A stretch of 64,000 nt of DNA from CAYFPO01 sp964345035 (GCA_964345035.1 CAYFPO010000001.1:62001-126000); one strand, 5' to 3'; positions 1-10,504 are shown, counted from the first letter of the stretch. Notes: generated from the sequence alone by a model not told the origin. A program made the numbers and translations.

Positions 1-499
1 TTTTGGTTTTATCAACAATGATCTGCCCATCATCTGCAAGCAGGATTCTAAACCTTTCCAACGGTCTTGGTGCTGGTCCCTCAAAATTAATTCCGGAAAA
101 TCTAAAACCGCTACCGTGACATGGGCACTTAAATTTATTCTCAGTCTGAAGCCAATTTGGTGTGCAACCTAAATGTGTACAGACAGTTGACAGGGCAAAA
201 ATACCTTCATCATTTCTTACAATCCATACTGCAAATTTTCTTTTAAAGCGTAAATCCACAGCACCTTTAGTAAAATCTTCGGGATAACCAATCTTGAATG
301 ATTGTGGCGGTTCAAATAATACATTCGGAAATAAAAATCTAACCAGCATGGTAAGAAATCCTCCCGTTGATAGTCCAAAAGCGGTCCATCCGGCAGCGAG
401 CCAGCCGATAAAACTTTTTCTGGAAACATCGCCGTGAGGGGCTTTTTCTTTAACCTCTTCACCAATGGATGCCTGTGGTAATATTTTTTTGTCACTCAT
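1..499 (-). CDS. Rieske [2Fe-2S] subunit of a cytochrome bc-type complex (3' end outside window)
   Basis: Membrane-anchored iron-sulfur subunit that passes electrons from quinol toward cytochrome c or its equivalent. Reading back from the ATG at 499, the protein begins MSDKKILPQAS, has one hydrophobic segment at about residues 28-52, then the two Rieske ligand motifs CTHLGC (about 106-111) and CPCHGSG (about 125-131). These supply the two Cys and two His cluster ligands and the structural disulfide. The C-terminus runs off the window edge. The start lies 2 bases after the stop of the HEAT-repeat gene upstream, so the two are co-transcribed; cytochrome b would be expected further downstream. 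The family call is certain from the motifs; the exact complex (bc1, b6f-like or alternative) cannot be told from this fragment. Confidence 0.93.
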   Translation of the reverse strand, partial: MSDKKILPQASIGEEVKEKAPHGDVSRKSFIGWLAAGWTAFGLSTGGFLTMLVRFLFPNVLFEPPQSFKIGYPEDFTKGAVDLRFKRKFAVWIVRNDEGIFALSTVCTHLGCTPNWLQTENKFKCPCHGSGFRFSGINFEGPAPRPLERFRILLADDGQIIVDKTK

Positions 500-501
500 T
501 T

Positions 502-1374
502 TTATAATTCAATATTATAGGTATTTTTCAATGTCTTGATCGCACTGTCCCGAATTTTCATATTTTGATCATTGTTGGCAAGAAATTTTAGCTTGGGTAT
601 AAATTTCCTGTCTGATATTTGATTTGAAATATGAATTGCTACCATAATTGCCTGTGTTTTTTCCCAATCATCTACTGATGGAAATTTATCTAAAAAACTT
701 CTGTTTAATAGATTTTCAATGATATGTGATCCTGATCTTTCACCCAATTTTGCGAGTGCAACTGCTGCATCCCATTGGATATTTGGTTCCTCATCATTCA
801 ATAAATTTTTTAGACTCGGAATAACAGAATTATCTCCGATCATACCAAGTGAAATTACCGATGCTAATTTTATTTCCTGCCCCGTGGACTTACTCAGAAA
901 TTGCTTCAGTATCGGTATCGCAGGCTGATATTGAATTAACCCAAGAGCATTAATGGCTGCAATTCTACTGTTTATATCTTTATCCTTTAATCCTTCAATG
1001 AGAACTTCGCCATAAGCGAAATCGCCGGTTTTCCCCATCGCTAATGCGAGGTAAGTTCTTACCATTGGATTATCATGAATCGCATTATTATAAATGTCAA
1101 TCATTTCATTTTGGAAATTAATTGATTTTGGAATGCGTTCCTCGTCTGATAAAAGTTTTGCAAGTTCAAAAGCAGACTGCCACCTTTTTGTCGCTGAGCC
1201 AATTTTTACGTCGGTTAAATAATCTTCTGCAGAATCTGATTCATTTACAAGAATCCGAAACATAAAGAAAAATAAAACTCCGAAAACAGTTATTACAAAG
1301 GGTATGACAAAAAACGAATGCACCAGCACCTTTACGGTGCCGGTCTTTTTTTCTTCTATTGGATCATCAACCAT
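502..1374 (-). CDS. HEAT-repeat membrane protein beside the Rieske gene
   Basis: A 290-residue protein with a short charged N-terminus, one transmembrane segment at about residues 16-42, then alpha-helical repeats. Phrases such as MVRTYLALAMGKTGD, DINSRIAAINALGLI, GQEIKLASVISLGMIGD and EPNIQWDAAVALAKLGE are classic HEAT/PBS-lyase-type repeats. Such repeats usually mediate protein contacts, and no catalytic motif is visible. The stop codon is 2 bases from the Rieske start, so it probably belongs to the same respiratory operon and may act as an assembly or scaffolding factor; that role is inferred from position only. Confidence 0.8.
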   Translation of the reverse strand: MVDDPIEEKKTGTVKVLVHSFFVIPFVITVFGVLFFFMFRILVNESDSAEDYLTDVKIGSATKRWQSAFELAKLLSDEERIPKSINFQNEMIDIYNNAIHDNPMVRTYLALAMGKTGDFAYGEVLIEGLKDKDINSRIAAINALGLIQYQPAIPILKQFLSKSTGQEIKLASVISLGMIGDNSVIPSLKNLLNDEEPNIQWDAAVALAKLGERSGSHIIENLLNRSFLDKFPSVDDWEKTQAIMVAIHISNQISDRKFIPKLKFLANNDQNMKIRDSAIKTLKNTYNIEL

Positions 1375-1538
1375 TCAGATCTATTTTTACAAAAATAATA
1401 GCTTTAAATATAATGTTCTTTTTATAGGAAGGTCAAAAATAATGTTACCCATTTATGTATATTTTTAAAATTTAACAGATATTCAAATTTAATTAAATGA
1501 TTGACCACATCATTTTTTCATATCAGTTTTGGGTGTTG

Positions 1539-1621
1539 TACCGAGGAAGGGACTCGAACCCTTACAGCCAGGAGCCACCAGATCCTAAATCTGGCGTGTC
1601 TACCAATTCCACCACCTCGGT
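1539..1621 (-). tRNA. tRNA-Leu (anticodon UAG)
   Basis: Read on the minus strand, the 7-bp acceptor stem ACCGAGG pairs with CCTCGGT. The D-arm has the type II feature GGTGGAATTGGTAGACACG seen in bacterial leucine tRNAs. The anticodon stem CCAGA/TCTGG encloses TTTAGGA, giving anticodon TAG. A variable arm (TGGCTCCTGGCTGTAAGG region) and the T-arm GGTTCGAGTCC follow. The 3' CCA is not encoded. It stands alone between the HEAT-repeat gene and the giant secreted protein. Confidence 0.96.
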
Positions 1622-1642
1622 ATGAATTTCACTATCTCAAAT

Positions 1643-4600
1643 TTACTTCAGCAGCAGAATTTTCCGGGATTTTGTTTCTTGTTCTGCTTTTACCTGAACA
1701 AAATAAATTCCTGATGCCATTTCTTCTGCATTCCACTGGAGATGGTAATCACCTGACACCTGGTTACCTTCAAAAATGACATCACTCAAATTACCAAAAA
1801 TATCAAAAATTGATACTGTCACAAATGTATTTTCGGGCAGCGAGTAATGAATATTCGTAATGGGATTAAATGGATTTGGATAGCTGGGATATAAAGTAAA
1901 TTCCTCAGGAATTACAATATCAACTAAATTTAAAACATCATTGGTGACAGAATTTGAATATCCACTTTCATTACCATTATGATCTACAGCGGTAATTGTA
2001 AATTCCATGATAATATCAGGAATATTAGTCAGTGAAAATTCTGTATCTGCTGTGCTGTATTCAAGTGACCATTCCGGTTCCGTTTCGAACACCCGTGAGT
2101 ATATGTTATAAAATTGTAAATCAGTTTCCAGAATTGGATTCCATTCAAGGTGAATTATTTCATCAATTATAGATAATAATAATCCCTGGGGTATTCCAGG
2201 AGATAAATTATCTACTGAATATCCAGTACCTGTTGGAGAAATCCATATACCCTCATCCATGGCAGCAATTACACGAAATTGAGTTAAACCAGTCTCAACT
2301 TCATTTGAATCTACAAACGTTGGAACTTCATACACATAATAATCGGACCCGTATGCATATCCTGATGCTACATTTACCCAGGTTGAATCTCCATAAAAAT
2401 TATCCAGACGTTCAATAGAATAGCCTTCTGTTTCTCTGGGAACATAAGCTGTGTCGGAATCAAAAAATGCACGTTTAAAAGTCAGGTATACTCTGCCTCC
2501 CTGGTCATCCGGAACATCAAATATGGATTGTATATCTGCATAAAAATATACACAAGTTCCATCATCAATACTTGCGAGTGGATCATAATTCATTGAATTA
2601 TATCCATTATCCGCTTCACAATATCCGTCCTCATTAGGTGGTGTTCCGCCGATACAGGATGGATCGCTCCAGAATTGGTTACGGCAGCATCCATAAATAT
2701 CCGGTGCAATGCCTATTGAATCATCAGTGCATCCTGCACACACACATTCACTCTCAGGATCAATACAATTAGTATTTGGTCCCTGACATTCACCACATTC
2801 GTCTAATCCAAAAGTTTCTTCATAAATATCGCCTGATCCGGGTCCAATGTATCCTTCATCATCCGGACAATTCTGCAGACAATCATACGCACCGCCAAAA
2901 TCAGATTCATTACTATAATAGGAGCATACCTGATCTGTATTTCCACCACAACATACACCACAACCATCATAATCAGCATCGCCAAAACATTCACAGTTGC
3001 AATCTAGATCCGGTCCTGTACATTCTTCCACATTATTCGGCTCTAATCCAGTATCTGCTCCAGAACATATTCCACAATCATCAATTATTGCTGATCCATA
3101 ACATTCTCCTGTACAATCCATATTGTAATTTTCTTCCAGACCGGTTGTACCGCCTATACAATCACCACAGTCATCTATATAAGCATCTCCAAATATCACG
3201 CCAGCACAATCTCCATCTGTTCCTGTATAATTGCTGTTGAGGGCAAATGGAGTTCCATAGTTTACAAGTTCACTTTCCTCATTATACAAATATGGACTAA
3301 AAACACTATCCGGTGTGGAATTCCAATACTCCATGATCGTATTATCCAATGCAGGGTCTGTTAATTCCAAAGCATGCCCTCGGTTGTCATTTCCAACCGG
3401 CCAACCTTCATCTAAATCATAATTCACTGAATCAACAAGTTCTCCCTCAGAATTATACAGTACAATTTCATCATTATTTGTACCCAGATTAAATCCGTCC
3501 ACTCCAATACTGTTAGGAATATCAACTCCCGGGATAAGCGGTGTTCCTGTAGAATCAAAAAATGAACCGCTGGTTTCAGTTATGACAAAAAATCCACCAG
3601 TAGGCAGGATACCACCAGGTATGGGATTTCCATTAATTTGCCAACCGGTTAGATCATAATCGTAATTGGTTAAATTTATGAGCTCAACATAATCCTTTAA
3701 TTCATTATCACCCAAAGCTGCTCTATAGAAAAATTCGTTTATTGCCACTGTAACATCATACATACAGGTTCCATCATCAATGGTGGCATCAGGATCATAA
3801 TTACTTGCATCGGAATCTGTACATCCTGCACATACACATTCATTGTCTGAGTCGGTACAATCATAGTTCGTTCCATCACAAATACTACATTCATCTTCAA
3901 CTACTTCACCATCACAAACACCAGAGCAATCATACGCCCCACCATAATTTTCTTCATCAAAATAAAATGAGCATTCTAAACCAGTATCACCATTACAACA
4001 ATATCCACATTCATCAGTTTGAGCTTCTCCAAAACAAACTCCATTGCAGTCATAAACACCGCCAAATTCCGTTTCATCTAAATAATATGAACATTCATTC
4101 CCAGTGTTACCATTACAACAGGATCCACATTCATCAACTATGGCCATCCCATCACATTCACAATTACAATCTAAATCAGGACCGGAACAGGACTCAATAT
4201 CATTTGGTTCAATGCCGGTACTGCCATCAGCACAAATTCCACAATCGTCTATAAATGCACCACCACCTACTTCGCCGTTACAATCTGTGACTAACGCATA
4301 AAGTGAATCTACCGTATAAAATCCAAAATTAGACCAACCACCCTCAGGATCAACATTTGAAACAACCATTTCATAATATGTGGCTTCTGAATAATCATAC
4401 ATTTTTAATGAAACTTCATCACCAGTTTGGCAAAATCCGGGGAGACCACCATCATCCCCAAATGCAGGTAAAGTTACAGGAGGTTCATTGTAACTGGAAT
4501 ACCACCATTTATTACCAACACAGGTTTCATTGCAGAAAGATCCAATCCAGTCATTATATTCCAATGGAAAGCCGTCAACCGTTGCATCATACAAAAAATA

Positions 4601-7600
4601 AAATGCCTGCGATGTTGATTGGGTAGTGAAAAATTCATTTGGTGGTGAAAAAATTAAATTCACAGTTAATTGTGATTCAGGATTTTCATATGGAATCCCA
4701 TCATTATCTGTTGTTTGGATTGATATTTCTGTTGTTTGTGCATTAAACAAATTTTCCTGAACATCAAATACATGAATTATAAAGTTGTCACCGTTATAAT
4801 AATCAGGTAATTGCCCGCCATTTACAGAAACAACAAATTGGTCTCCTGGATTAATGGTTGCGTCTAAAAATACTTCAACACCTGCTGCAATAATGGTATC
4901 TCCCTCTGTTGGAGACTGGAGTGAAATTACCGGATCAATTTCCAAATACTCACAACAATCATCACAAGAAATCGTGCAATCGCTGCAGTAGTTTTCTGCT
5001 TCAGGATCCATACATCCGGTACAGGTAGAATTATCTCCTTCGCACTCTCCGCAATCATCTATTACCGCTTCTCCACCACACAGCCCGGTACAGTCCGTCT
5101 CACAAATACAATCTCCCATACAATCATAACAATTTTCAGGATATTCACAACTTTCGTCGTCATCTGTTGCCTCTGGATTATAATTGCAGGCTGTAACATC
5201 AGTACATCCGGGTATTTCAAGTTCATCGCATACACTGTCGCCATCAGAATCGTTCAGACAATTTCCGTCACAGTCATAAAACTCATCTGCCCACCAGCAG
5301 CTACCATCATCTACGGTAGCATCCGGGTCATAATTGCACGCTGACTCATCCATACATCCAAAGACCGGGTCCGGTTCACCTTCATAATTACAGTTTTCAA
5401 ATGTTGGTGAACCAAAGTTTGTAACATCCTCATCTGCACCATCTTCACCATACAGATATTCACTTGTACATTCTTCATCTGCACTCACCCAATTTGCAGG
5501 ATCATTATTATCAAAAGTTGAGTTCAGCAGTTCAAGGGCATGACCTCTAAAGTCATTACCAACCAGCCAGCCTTCGTCATCATCATAAGCCACATAATCC
5601 ACTTCATCACCATTTGCATCATTCAGAACAATCTCATCTGAACTGGTACTGAGACTCACATCAGCCATAATACTGTTGGGGATATTTTCACCGGCATAAA
5701 GCTCATCTGCATCTGCATTAAAGAATGGATCCTCACCGGCAATCATCAGGTATCCGCCTGCAGCAATAGTTCCGCTCAGTGTTTCACCATTCAATGTCCA
5801 GCCTGTTAAGTCAACATCCTCTTCTCCGTAATTCGCTAATTCCACATAATCAGGAACGGAAGTTCCAACTGCAGCGCGGAAAAAGAACTCATTGATTGCA
5901 ATTTTGGCTTCCTCCTGAATTACCAACTCAGATACTGCCAATATCAAATCACCAAAATCTCCGCTGCCCGATGACCATGTTGCGGATACATCATATTCTA
6001 CATCTTCTTCGCTCTTCCAAATTTTTATTACCACCGAATTTCCATCCACTGCACCATTCAACACAGGTCCACCAAAATCCGAGAGATCCACAGACATAAT
6101 AGCTGAGATTTCCAGTTGTGTACCTGTCCACATTCCGGCACCCACCAGCACTTCCCCATATTCCGGTTCAGAGCATCCTTCTGTAGGATCACAGGATTCC
6201 ACAACTCCATTGGCATCGAATACACCAATCTCATCTCCTTGCTGTAAAATGGATATTGTTTCTTCAAAAATTATTAACTGAAATTCACCTGTTTCAACCA
6301 GATCAACCATAAAGTGACTATTTCCTGATTCATATTCACAACAAGAATAATCTTCCGGATCATCTTCATTACAGCCATCTGCTTCTTCATCGTAATTGAG
6401 TGCTTCCGGATCATTGCATCCCAAATCAAAGGATGGTGGTAAATCAAGTGTCTGGCATTCTCCAACCGTAACATTTAGAGAGTTATTGTTTTCATCAAAC
6501 ACATTGGATTCCGGATCAAAACATAATTCCTCTGAAAATATTTCAGAATATATAATATTGGTTAATACTGCACCACCCGCAGGAATCAATCCATCGGTTG
6601 ATATCCCTAATATGCTCCCATTATCAATATCTACAGTTACAATGAATCCATTATCTTCAGCAGAGCCACCGGATGCACTCTCCAGCTGAACTCCCGTAAT
6701 TCCAAATGCAAAAGAAGAGATACTACTTACAGGTGAGTCCAGATAGATTTCTACTGAACCGGTTTCCTGATCAATAATTCCAAACTCCAGAGTCACAGAT
6801 TCAACCATATCACCGAGGCAATCACCATATCCAACATCTAATCCTGTACCACCTTCGCCTGAAACTACACCATTTTCAATGCATATATCTCCACCGGTTT
6901 CTACATAGGTAAGATTCACCAAAACACCGGAACCTGCCGGAAAGGAAGTTCCCATCAAAGAAAATCCAAGTACTGTACTTTCACTTGCCGATACCATCCA
7001 ATCACCGGGGACTACATCACCTGCTGTGGCTTCTGTAATTGTAACGCCGGTTACATCAAACTGAAATCCATACACATCTGTATTATTTTCAATTAAAATT
7101 TCCATGGTTCCGGCATCTTCATCTACATTTCCGAAAATTAAAGTTACTTGATCATCACCACCGCTGTATTCACAGCAGTTATAATCTTCCGGATCATCTT
7201 CATTACAGCCGTCAGAATCGGGATCATAATTGTCTGCATCCGGATCGTTACAGCCGGCAACAAAATCAGAACCACCAAGGCAATCACCATATCCGACATC
7301 TAATCCCGTACCACCTTCACCTGATACAACACCACCTTCAATGCATATATCTCCACCGGTATCTTCGTAATTTAAGTTGACCAACACTCCGCTTCCTGCA
7401 GGGAAAAATGTAGCCATCAGAGAAAATCCGATGACTGTACTACCACTTGCAGATACCATCCAATCTCCTGGAACTACTCCACCCGCAACTGCACTTGTGA
7501 TATTAACACCAGTTACATCAAACTGAAATCCATACACATCTGTATTATTTTCAATTAAAATTTCCATGGTTCCCGCGTCTTCATCTACAGAACCAAAACT

Positions 7601-7705
7601 TAGTGTAACATCCTGTAAAAAAGCGGGCTGCCCAGCAAATATTGCTGTAATCATTATAGAGTAAATGCTCTTCATATTTGTTATTCTAAATTTGACTAAT
7701 TTCAT
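1643..7705 (-). CDS. Giant secreted modular protein with cohesin-like, lamin-tail and Cys-rich modules and a C-terminal sorting domain
   Basis: About 2020 residues. I place the start at ATG 7705 because AGGAAA lies just upstream and a signal peptide (MKLVKFRITNMKS, then a hydrophobic run) follows; an in-frame ATG at 7759 is less likely. Modules in order, with approximate window positions: three cohesin-like beta-sandwich repeats (7270-7610, 6820-7150, 6460-6800); a GDEIGVFD domain (5900-6310); a lamin-tail domain, INEFFFRAAVG (5400-5900); Cys-rich DECGxCxG and NYDPxA repeats (4930-5360, 3760-4270, 2560-3220); a second lamin-tail domain (3230-3750); a fibronectin-III-like stretch (1930-2500); and a type-A sorting domain with YPSYPNPFNP and SRKILLLK at the end. 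The sorting domain suggests type IX-like export to the cell surface. Substrate unknown; probably structural or adhesive. Confidence 0.85.
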   Translation of the reverse strand: MKLVKFRITNMKSIYSIMITAIFAGQPAFLQDVTLSFGSVDEDAGTMEILIENNTDVYGFQFDVTGVNITSAVAGGVVPGDWMVSASGSTVIGFSLMATFFPAGSGVLVNLNYEDTGGDICIEGGVVSGEGGTGLDVGYGDCLGGSDFVAGCNDPDADNYDPDSDGCNEDDPEDYNCCEYSGGDDQVTLIFGNVDEDAGTMEILIENNTDVYGFQFDVTGVTITEATAGDVVPGDWMVSASESTVLGFSLMGTSFPAGSGVLVNLTYVETGGDICIENGVVSGEGGTGLDVGYGDCLGDMVESVTLEFGIIDQETGSVEIYLDSPVSSISSFAFGITGVQLESASGGSAEDNGFIVTVDIDNGSILGISTDGLIPAGGAVLTNIIYSEIFSEELCFDPESNVFDENNNSLNVTVGECQTLDLPPSFDLGCNDPEALNYDEEADGCNEDDPEDYSCCEYESGNSHFMVDLVETGEFQLIIFEETISILQQGDEIGVFDANGVVESCDPTEGCSEPEYGEVLVGAGMWTGTQLEISAIMSVDLSDFGGPVLNGAVDGNSVVIKIWKSEEDVEYDVSATWSSGSGDFGDLILAVSELVIQEEAKIAINEFFFRAAVGTSVPDYVELANYGEEDVDLTGWTLNGETLSGTIAAGGYLMIAGEDPFFNADADELYAGENIPNSIMADVSLSTSSDEIVLNDANGDEVDYVAYDDDEGWLVGNDFRGHALELLNSTFDNNDPANWVSADEECTSEYLYGEDGADEDVTNFGSPTFENCNYEGEPDPVFGCMDESACNYDPDATVDDGSCWWADEFYDCDGNCLNDSDGDSVCDELEIPGCTDVTACNYNPEATDDDESCEYPENCYDCMGDCICETDCTGLCGGEAVIDDCGECEGDNSTCTGCMDPEAENYCSDCTISCDDCCEYLEIDPVISLQSPTEGDTIIAAGVEVFLDATINPGDQFVVSVNGGQLPDYYNGDNFIIHVFDVQENLFNAQTTEISIQTTDNDGIPYENPESQLTVNLIFSPPNEFFTTQSTSQAFYFLYDATVDGFPLEYNDWIGSFCNETCVGNKWWYSSYNEPPVTLPAFGDDGGLPGFCQTGDEVSLKMYDYSEATYYEMVVSNVDPEGGWSNFGFYTVDSLYALVTDCNGEVGGGAFIDDCGICADGSTGIEPNDIESCSGPDLDCNCECDGMAIVDECGSCCNGNTGNECSYYLDETEFGGVYDCNGVCFGEAQTDECGYCCNGDTGLECSFYFDEENYGGAYDCSGVCDGEVVEDECSICDGTNYDCTDSDNECVCAGCTDSDASNYDPDATIDDGTCMYDVTVAINEFFYRAALGDNELKDYVELINLTNYDYDLTGWQINGNPIPGGILPTGGFFVITETSGSFFDSTGTPLIPGVDIPNSIGVDGFNLGTNNDEIVLYNSEGELVDSVNYDLDEGWPVGNDNRGHALELTDPALDNTIMEYWNSTPDSVFSPYLYNEESELVNYGTPFALNSNYTGTDGDCAGVIFGDAYIDDCGDCIGGTTGLEENYNMDCTGECYGSAIIDDCGICSGADTGLEPNNVEECTGPDLDCNCECFGDADYDGCGVCCGGNTDQVCSYYSNESDFGGAYDCLQNCPDDEGYIGPGSGDIYEETFGLDECGECQGPNTNCIDPESECVCAGCTDDSIGIAPDIYGCCRNQFWSDPSCIGGTPPNEDGYCEADNGYNSMNYDPLASIDDGTCVYFYADIQSIFDVPDDQGGRVYLTFKRAFFDSDTAYVPRETEGYSIERLDNFYGDSTWVNVASGYAYGSDYYVYEVPTFVDSNEVETGLTQFRVIAAMDEGIWISPTGTGYSVDNLSPGIPQGLLLSIIDEIIHLEWNPILETDLQFYNIYSRVFETEPEWSLEYSTADTEFSLTNIPDIIMEFTITAVDHNGNESGYSNSVTNDVLNLVDIVIPEEFTLYPSYPNPFNPITNIHYSLPENTFVTVSIFDIFGNLSDVIFEGNQVSGDYHLQWNAEEMASGIYFVQVKAEQETKSRKILLLK
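6823..7608 (-). repeat. Two near-identical cohesin-like modules inside the giant gene
   Basis: Module copies at about 7278-7608 and 6823-7137 repeat the same phrases (MEILIENNTDVYGFQFDVTG, GDWMVSAS, GEGGTGLDVGYGDCLG) with few amino acid changes and long identical nucleotide stretches, which indicates a recent tandem duplication. Related, more diverged modules occur in the gene at 10505-14043. Confidence 0.75.
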
Positions 7706-7913
7706 TATTTTTCCTGTATTATCTTGATTAGGGATAAGTTCATAAACTAATTTATCCAATCCTCTATACTAAAATTTAATTGTTTCCTGAAACAAATACA
7801 GATAATTTTTATTAAATCCCTAATTTGTTATTACTTTCAATATTTTCGTTTCCCAAAGTTGAGAAGAATTTACTGACAGGTGTGTGTTCCATATCAAATA
7901 CAATCGTAACAGA

Positions 7914-8429
7914 TTATTTCAAAGTAATTTCCGAAATAGCGGTTATCAAACCTAAAAAATATCCAGGACCAGCTGAAAATGTCAATTCAGTTTCAAATTC
8001 CATTTGTTCACTCTGATCCCATATTCTTACAACTATACTGTTATCCTTGATATAACCCGGTAATTGAATACCGCTAAACTCACAAAAATCAAGGGAACCA
8101 ACTGCAGAAATTTCTACCTGATCACCTGACCATTGTGCGGTACCCACCAACACTTCTCCAATTTGATTGGAACAATCATTAAAATTGGTAATACCTGATA
8201 TATCGAATACGCCTATCTCATCACCTGTTCCTAAAGATGATATGGAGGATTGAAATACAATCAAATGAAATTCTCCCGTAGAATCAATTTCCATTGTATA
8301 TCCGCCAGTGGGTTCTTCATTTTGGTCAGGATCAGCATTGTCATCGGGTGCACTGCTGTTATCCTTTAAATCACAACCGATAATAATCAACAGAATTCCA
8401 GCAAAAATTAGATAAATTTTCTTAATCAT
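7914..8429 (-). CDS. Small lipoprotein made of a single GDEIGVFD-type domain
   Basis: 171 residues: an N-terminal signal with lipobox LIIIGC (Cys 19), an acidic linker, then one roughly 120-residue domain. The domain runs from about GTGDEIGVFD through GEVLVGTAQWSGDQ and SIVVRIWDQSE to an ITAISEITLK end. The same domain is embedded in the proteins at 1643-7705 and 10505-14043. Its start overlaps the stop of the upstream cohesin/dockerin gene by 8 bases, so the two are translated from one transcript. Outer-membrane or periplasmic anchoring is inferred from the lipobox. Function unknown. Confidence 0.8.
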   Translation of the reverse strand: MIKKIYLIFAGILLIIIGCDLKDNSSAPDDNADPDQNEEPTGGYTMEIDSTGEFHLIVFQSSISSLGTGDEIGVFDISGITNFNDCSNQIGEVLVGTAQWSGDQVEISAVGSLDFCEFSGIQLPGYIKDNSIVVRIWDQSEQMEFETELTFSAGPGYFLGLITAISEITLK

Positions 8430-10425
8430 TAAGTATCAAATTAACAAGCTGTATAATATCGAATACATCCAGTATACCATCATTATTCAAGTCACCCACT
8501 ATTTGTTGAGCCATTCCAGGTTCTAAGGTTTCCAGTATAAAATGTACCATTATTACAATATCAGATATATCCATGGTTAAATCACCGTTTACATCCCCTA
8601 AAGTTGAAGGCATTACATTTACTGAAAAATCGGTGAAAATTGCCGGAATTCCTCCTGTAGATAAATCGGTCACATTGAAATTATCCACTTCAAATTCAAA
8701 GATTTCATCCTCTGTATCCTCATTGATCATAAAGCTTGGTGTGAGTAAATATCCTGTTTGAGGTTGATCTACAACAGGTGTTGTCTGAAAATAAATTATT
8801 CTGAGTGTATTTTCATCTATAAGATTCCAACCTCCTGTAGGATTTTCGAGAATATTCCCGGTTATAATATTTGCAACTGATAAATTCTGTGGAAATTTTA
8901 AATCAATTTGAAATCCAGTGAATTGTGATTCAGCCACAACAAAAATTGCTGCATCCAGCCAGTTATCAGAAATTATTGTCTGAGCTGAAACTATGATATC
9001 AGGGTAGGATACTAAAAGGGATGTCCCAAATGCAGCATTATTAATGCCTTCGGAATCAGTACTTGCTAATAGAACATCACAAAAATCTATGTCCACAAAT
9101 TGTGGATCATCAGTATATGCATCAAATGTAACTTCCAGAATAGGACCGCTTCCGGGAATCATAGGTGAAAACCCAAAACAAAAAATTTCTGATTTATTGA
9201 TATCACCATAATTTACAAAGCTCACCCACCAGAAATCCGGAATTCGTGATGTTTTTAAAACATCAGAAATACCGATGAGATTCTGCTCATAATTCAAACA
9301 GAATTGCAATGCAATTATGTCGTGTTCAGTGATCAGGTCAATATCTACAATTCCGGTGCTCCCCGGTTCAATAAGAGATGGCGGTATTAATTCTACAATG
9401 GAAAAATCAAACAACACATCTATTTCACCATTTATCATTTCTGCAGATGCAGATTCACCTGATTCCAATGTAATAATATTTTCTATTCCTCTTATTCCAA
9501 TTTTATCACTTGAAGATGGGTACAACCATGCTTTCAATGAACCCAATGGTGATGTGCCGGAATCCAAAACACCATACACAGCTGCCCCAGACACTTCTAC
9601 AATTCCAAAAGGTAATTGATTGATCTCCCAAACAAAGTTTTCAAGTAATGTATCTGATTCCATAGAGACAAACTGCAGGTTTTCAGGATCACTTTGAATG
9701 GTAAATGATAGACCGATAACAGATTCTTCTGTTGTAATGGTAATCGGGATATACACAGTGTCCCCCGGAACGGCAGTAGTATTTCCAATGGTTAATTCAT
9801 TGGGATTTATCGACAGTTTGCCAATGAGTTCCTGAAGAAATTCAGGTAATTCTTCCACCGGTTCAAGGAAAAACCCTACCGACATTGTTTTACCTGTTTG
9901 GTGCTCTTTTAAAATGATTGAATATTCACCCAATTCTGTATATCCAAATAGTGGTTCACCTGAACCTATCCATCCCAATTCAGTGACCACTATTGAATCA
10001 TAAAATGACCAATTATTCTCAGGAGAATCAAGTTGATAAATGGAGTCTCTGAATAGATTTCGAATATGCACTGTATCAAAGTGATTTACAAAAAAATCCT
10101 CATTGTCAGAAAAAACTGAAATAGAAAAAACCGAAATAGAATTTCCTGAATCAAGGATCAAATCAAATTGTGAAAGAATGGATTCACCCGGCAATTCATC
10201 CATTTCCCAGAAAATGATGGTTTGCATCAGTGAGAGAAGACTATCCGAAAGTTCTGCTTCAGGTAAATTGTCCCAAACCCGAGCAGCAATATCTATTTCT
10301 GAAAATGCCTGTGTAATTACATCCATATCATTGACTTCCGAATTGCCTATCAAGACAATTTCCTGCCCCAAGACAGAAGATGTAAATACAATTATAGAAA
10401 AAATTAATCTCTTCAATAGTCTCAA
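8422..10425 (-). CDS. Exported protein with cohesin-like domains and a C-terminal dockerin pair
   Basis: 667 residues with a signal peptide (MRLLKRLIFSIIVFTSS, ending near LGQE). An N-terminal region of about 190 residues starting IVLIGNSEVNDMD is not recognised. Two or three cohesin-like beta-sandwich modules follow; the first begins ELTIGNTTAVPGDTVYIPI. The last 65 residues hold two dockerin-like Ca-binding repeats, GDVNGDLTMDISDIVIMV and GDLNNDGILDVFDIIQLV, the spacing typical of type I dockerins. Having cohesin-like and dockerin modules in one chain is notable. The lipoprotein at 7914-8429 overlaps its 3' end. Extracellular role inferred; no enzymatic motif seen. Confidence 0.8.
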   Translation of the reverse strand: MRLLKRLIFSIIVFTSSVLGQEIVLIGNSEVNDMDVITQAFSEIDIAARVWDNLPEAELSDSLLSLMQTIIFWEMDELPGESILSQFDLILDSGNSISVFSISVFSDNEDFFVNHFDTVHIRNLFRDSIYQLDSPENNWSFYDSIVVTELGWIGSGEPLFGYTELGEYSIILKEHQTGKTMSVGFFLEPVEELPEFLQELIGKLSINPNELTIGNTTAVPGDTVYIPITITTEESVIGLSFTIQSDPENLQFVSMESDTLLENFVWEINQLPFGIVEVSGAAVYGVLDSGTSPLGSLKAWLYPSSSDKIGIRGIENIITLESGESASAEMINGEIDVLFDFSIVELIPPSLIEPGSTGIVDIDLITEHDIIALQFCLNYEQNLIGISDVLKTSRIPDFWWVSFVNYGDINKSEIFCFGFSPMIPGSGPILEVTFDAYTDDPQFVDIDFCDVLLASTDSEGINNAAFGTSLLVSYPDIIVSAQTIISDNWLDAAIFVVAESQFTGFQIDLKFPQNLSVANIITGNILENPTGGWNLIDENTLRIIYFQTTPVVDQPQTGYLLTPSFMINEDTEDEIFEFEVDNFNVTDLSTGGIPAIFTDFSVNVMPSTLGDVNGDLTMDISDIVIMVHFILETLEPGMAQQIVGDLNNDGILDVFDIIQLVNLILND

Positions 10426-10450
10426 ATTTCAAATAAAATATGGGTATAAT

Positions 10451-10487
10451 ATAAAAACGGGACTCACAATTGGAGTCCCGTTTTTAT
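10451..10487 (-). terminator. Rho-independent terminator after the gap-split secreted protein gene
   Basis: A perfect 15-bp inverted repeat (10451-10465 against 10473-10487) with a 7-base loop, and T-runs on both sides, so it could work in either direction. An outer 5-bp match (10441-10445 with 10489-10493) extends it. It lies 17 bases past the stop at 10505 and separates that gene from the operon starting at 10425. Confidence 0.9.
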
Positions 10488-10504
10488 AACCCATATCATT
10501 AAAA

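Noticed and set aside
217..495. 92-residue minus-strand ORF
   Set aside because: It is an out-of-frame shadow of the Rieske gene; the true frame runs 1-499 and carries both cluster motifs.
2233..4626. Several plus-strand ORFs rich in His, Leu, Asn and Gln
   Set aside because: They are antisense shadows of the Cys/Asp/Gly-rich repeats of the giant gene; composition follows from the opposite strand and no start context exists.
2560..5360. Repeated short words considered as a CRISPR array
   Set aside because: Repeats are in-frame Cys-rich protein repeats with variable spacing and sequence; there are no uniform repeat-spacer units and no cas genes.
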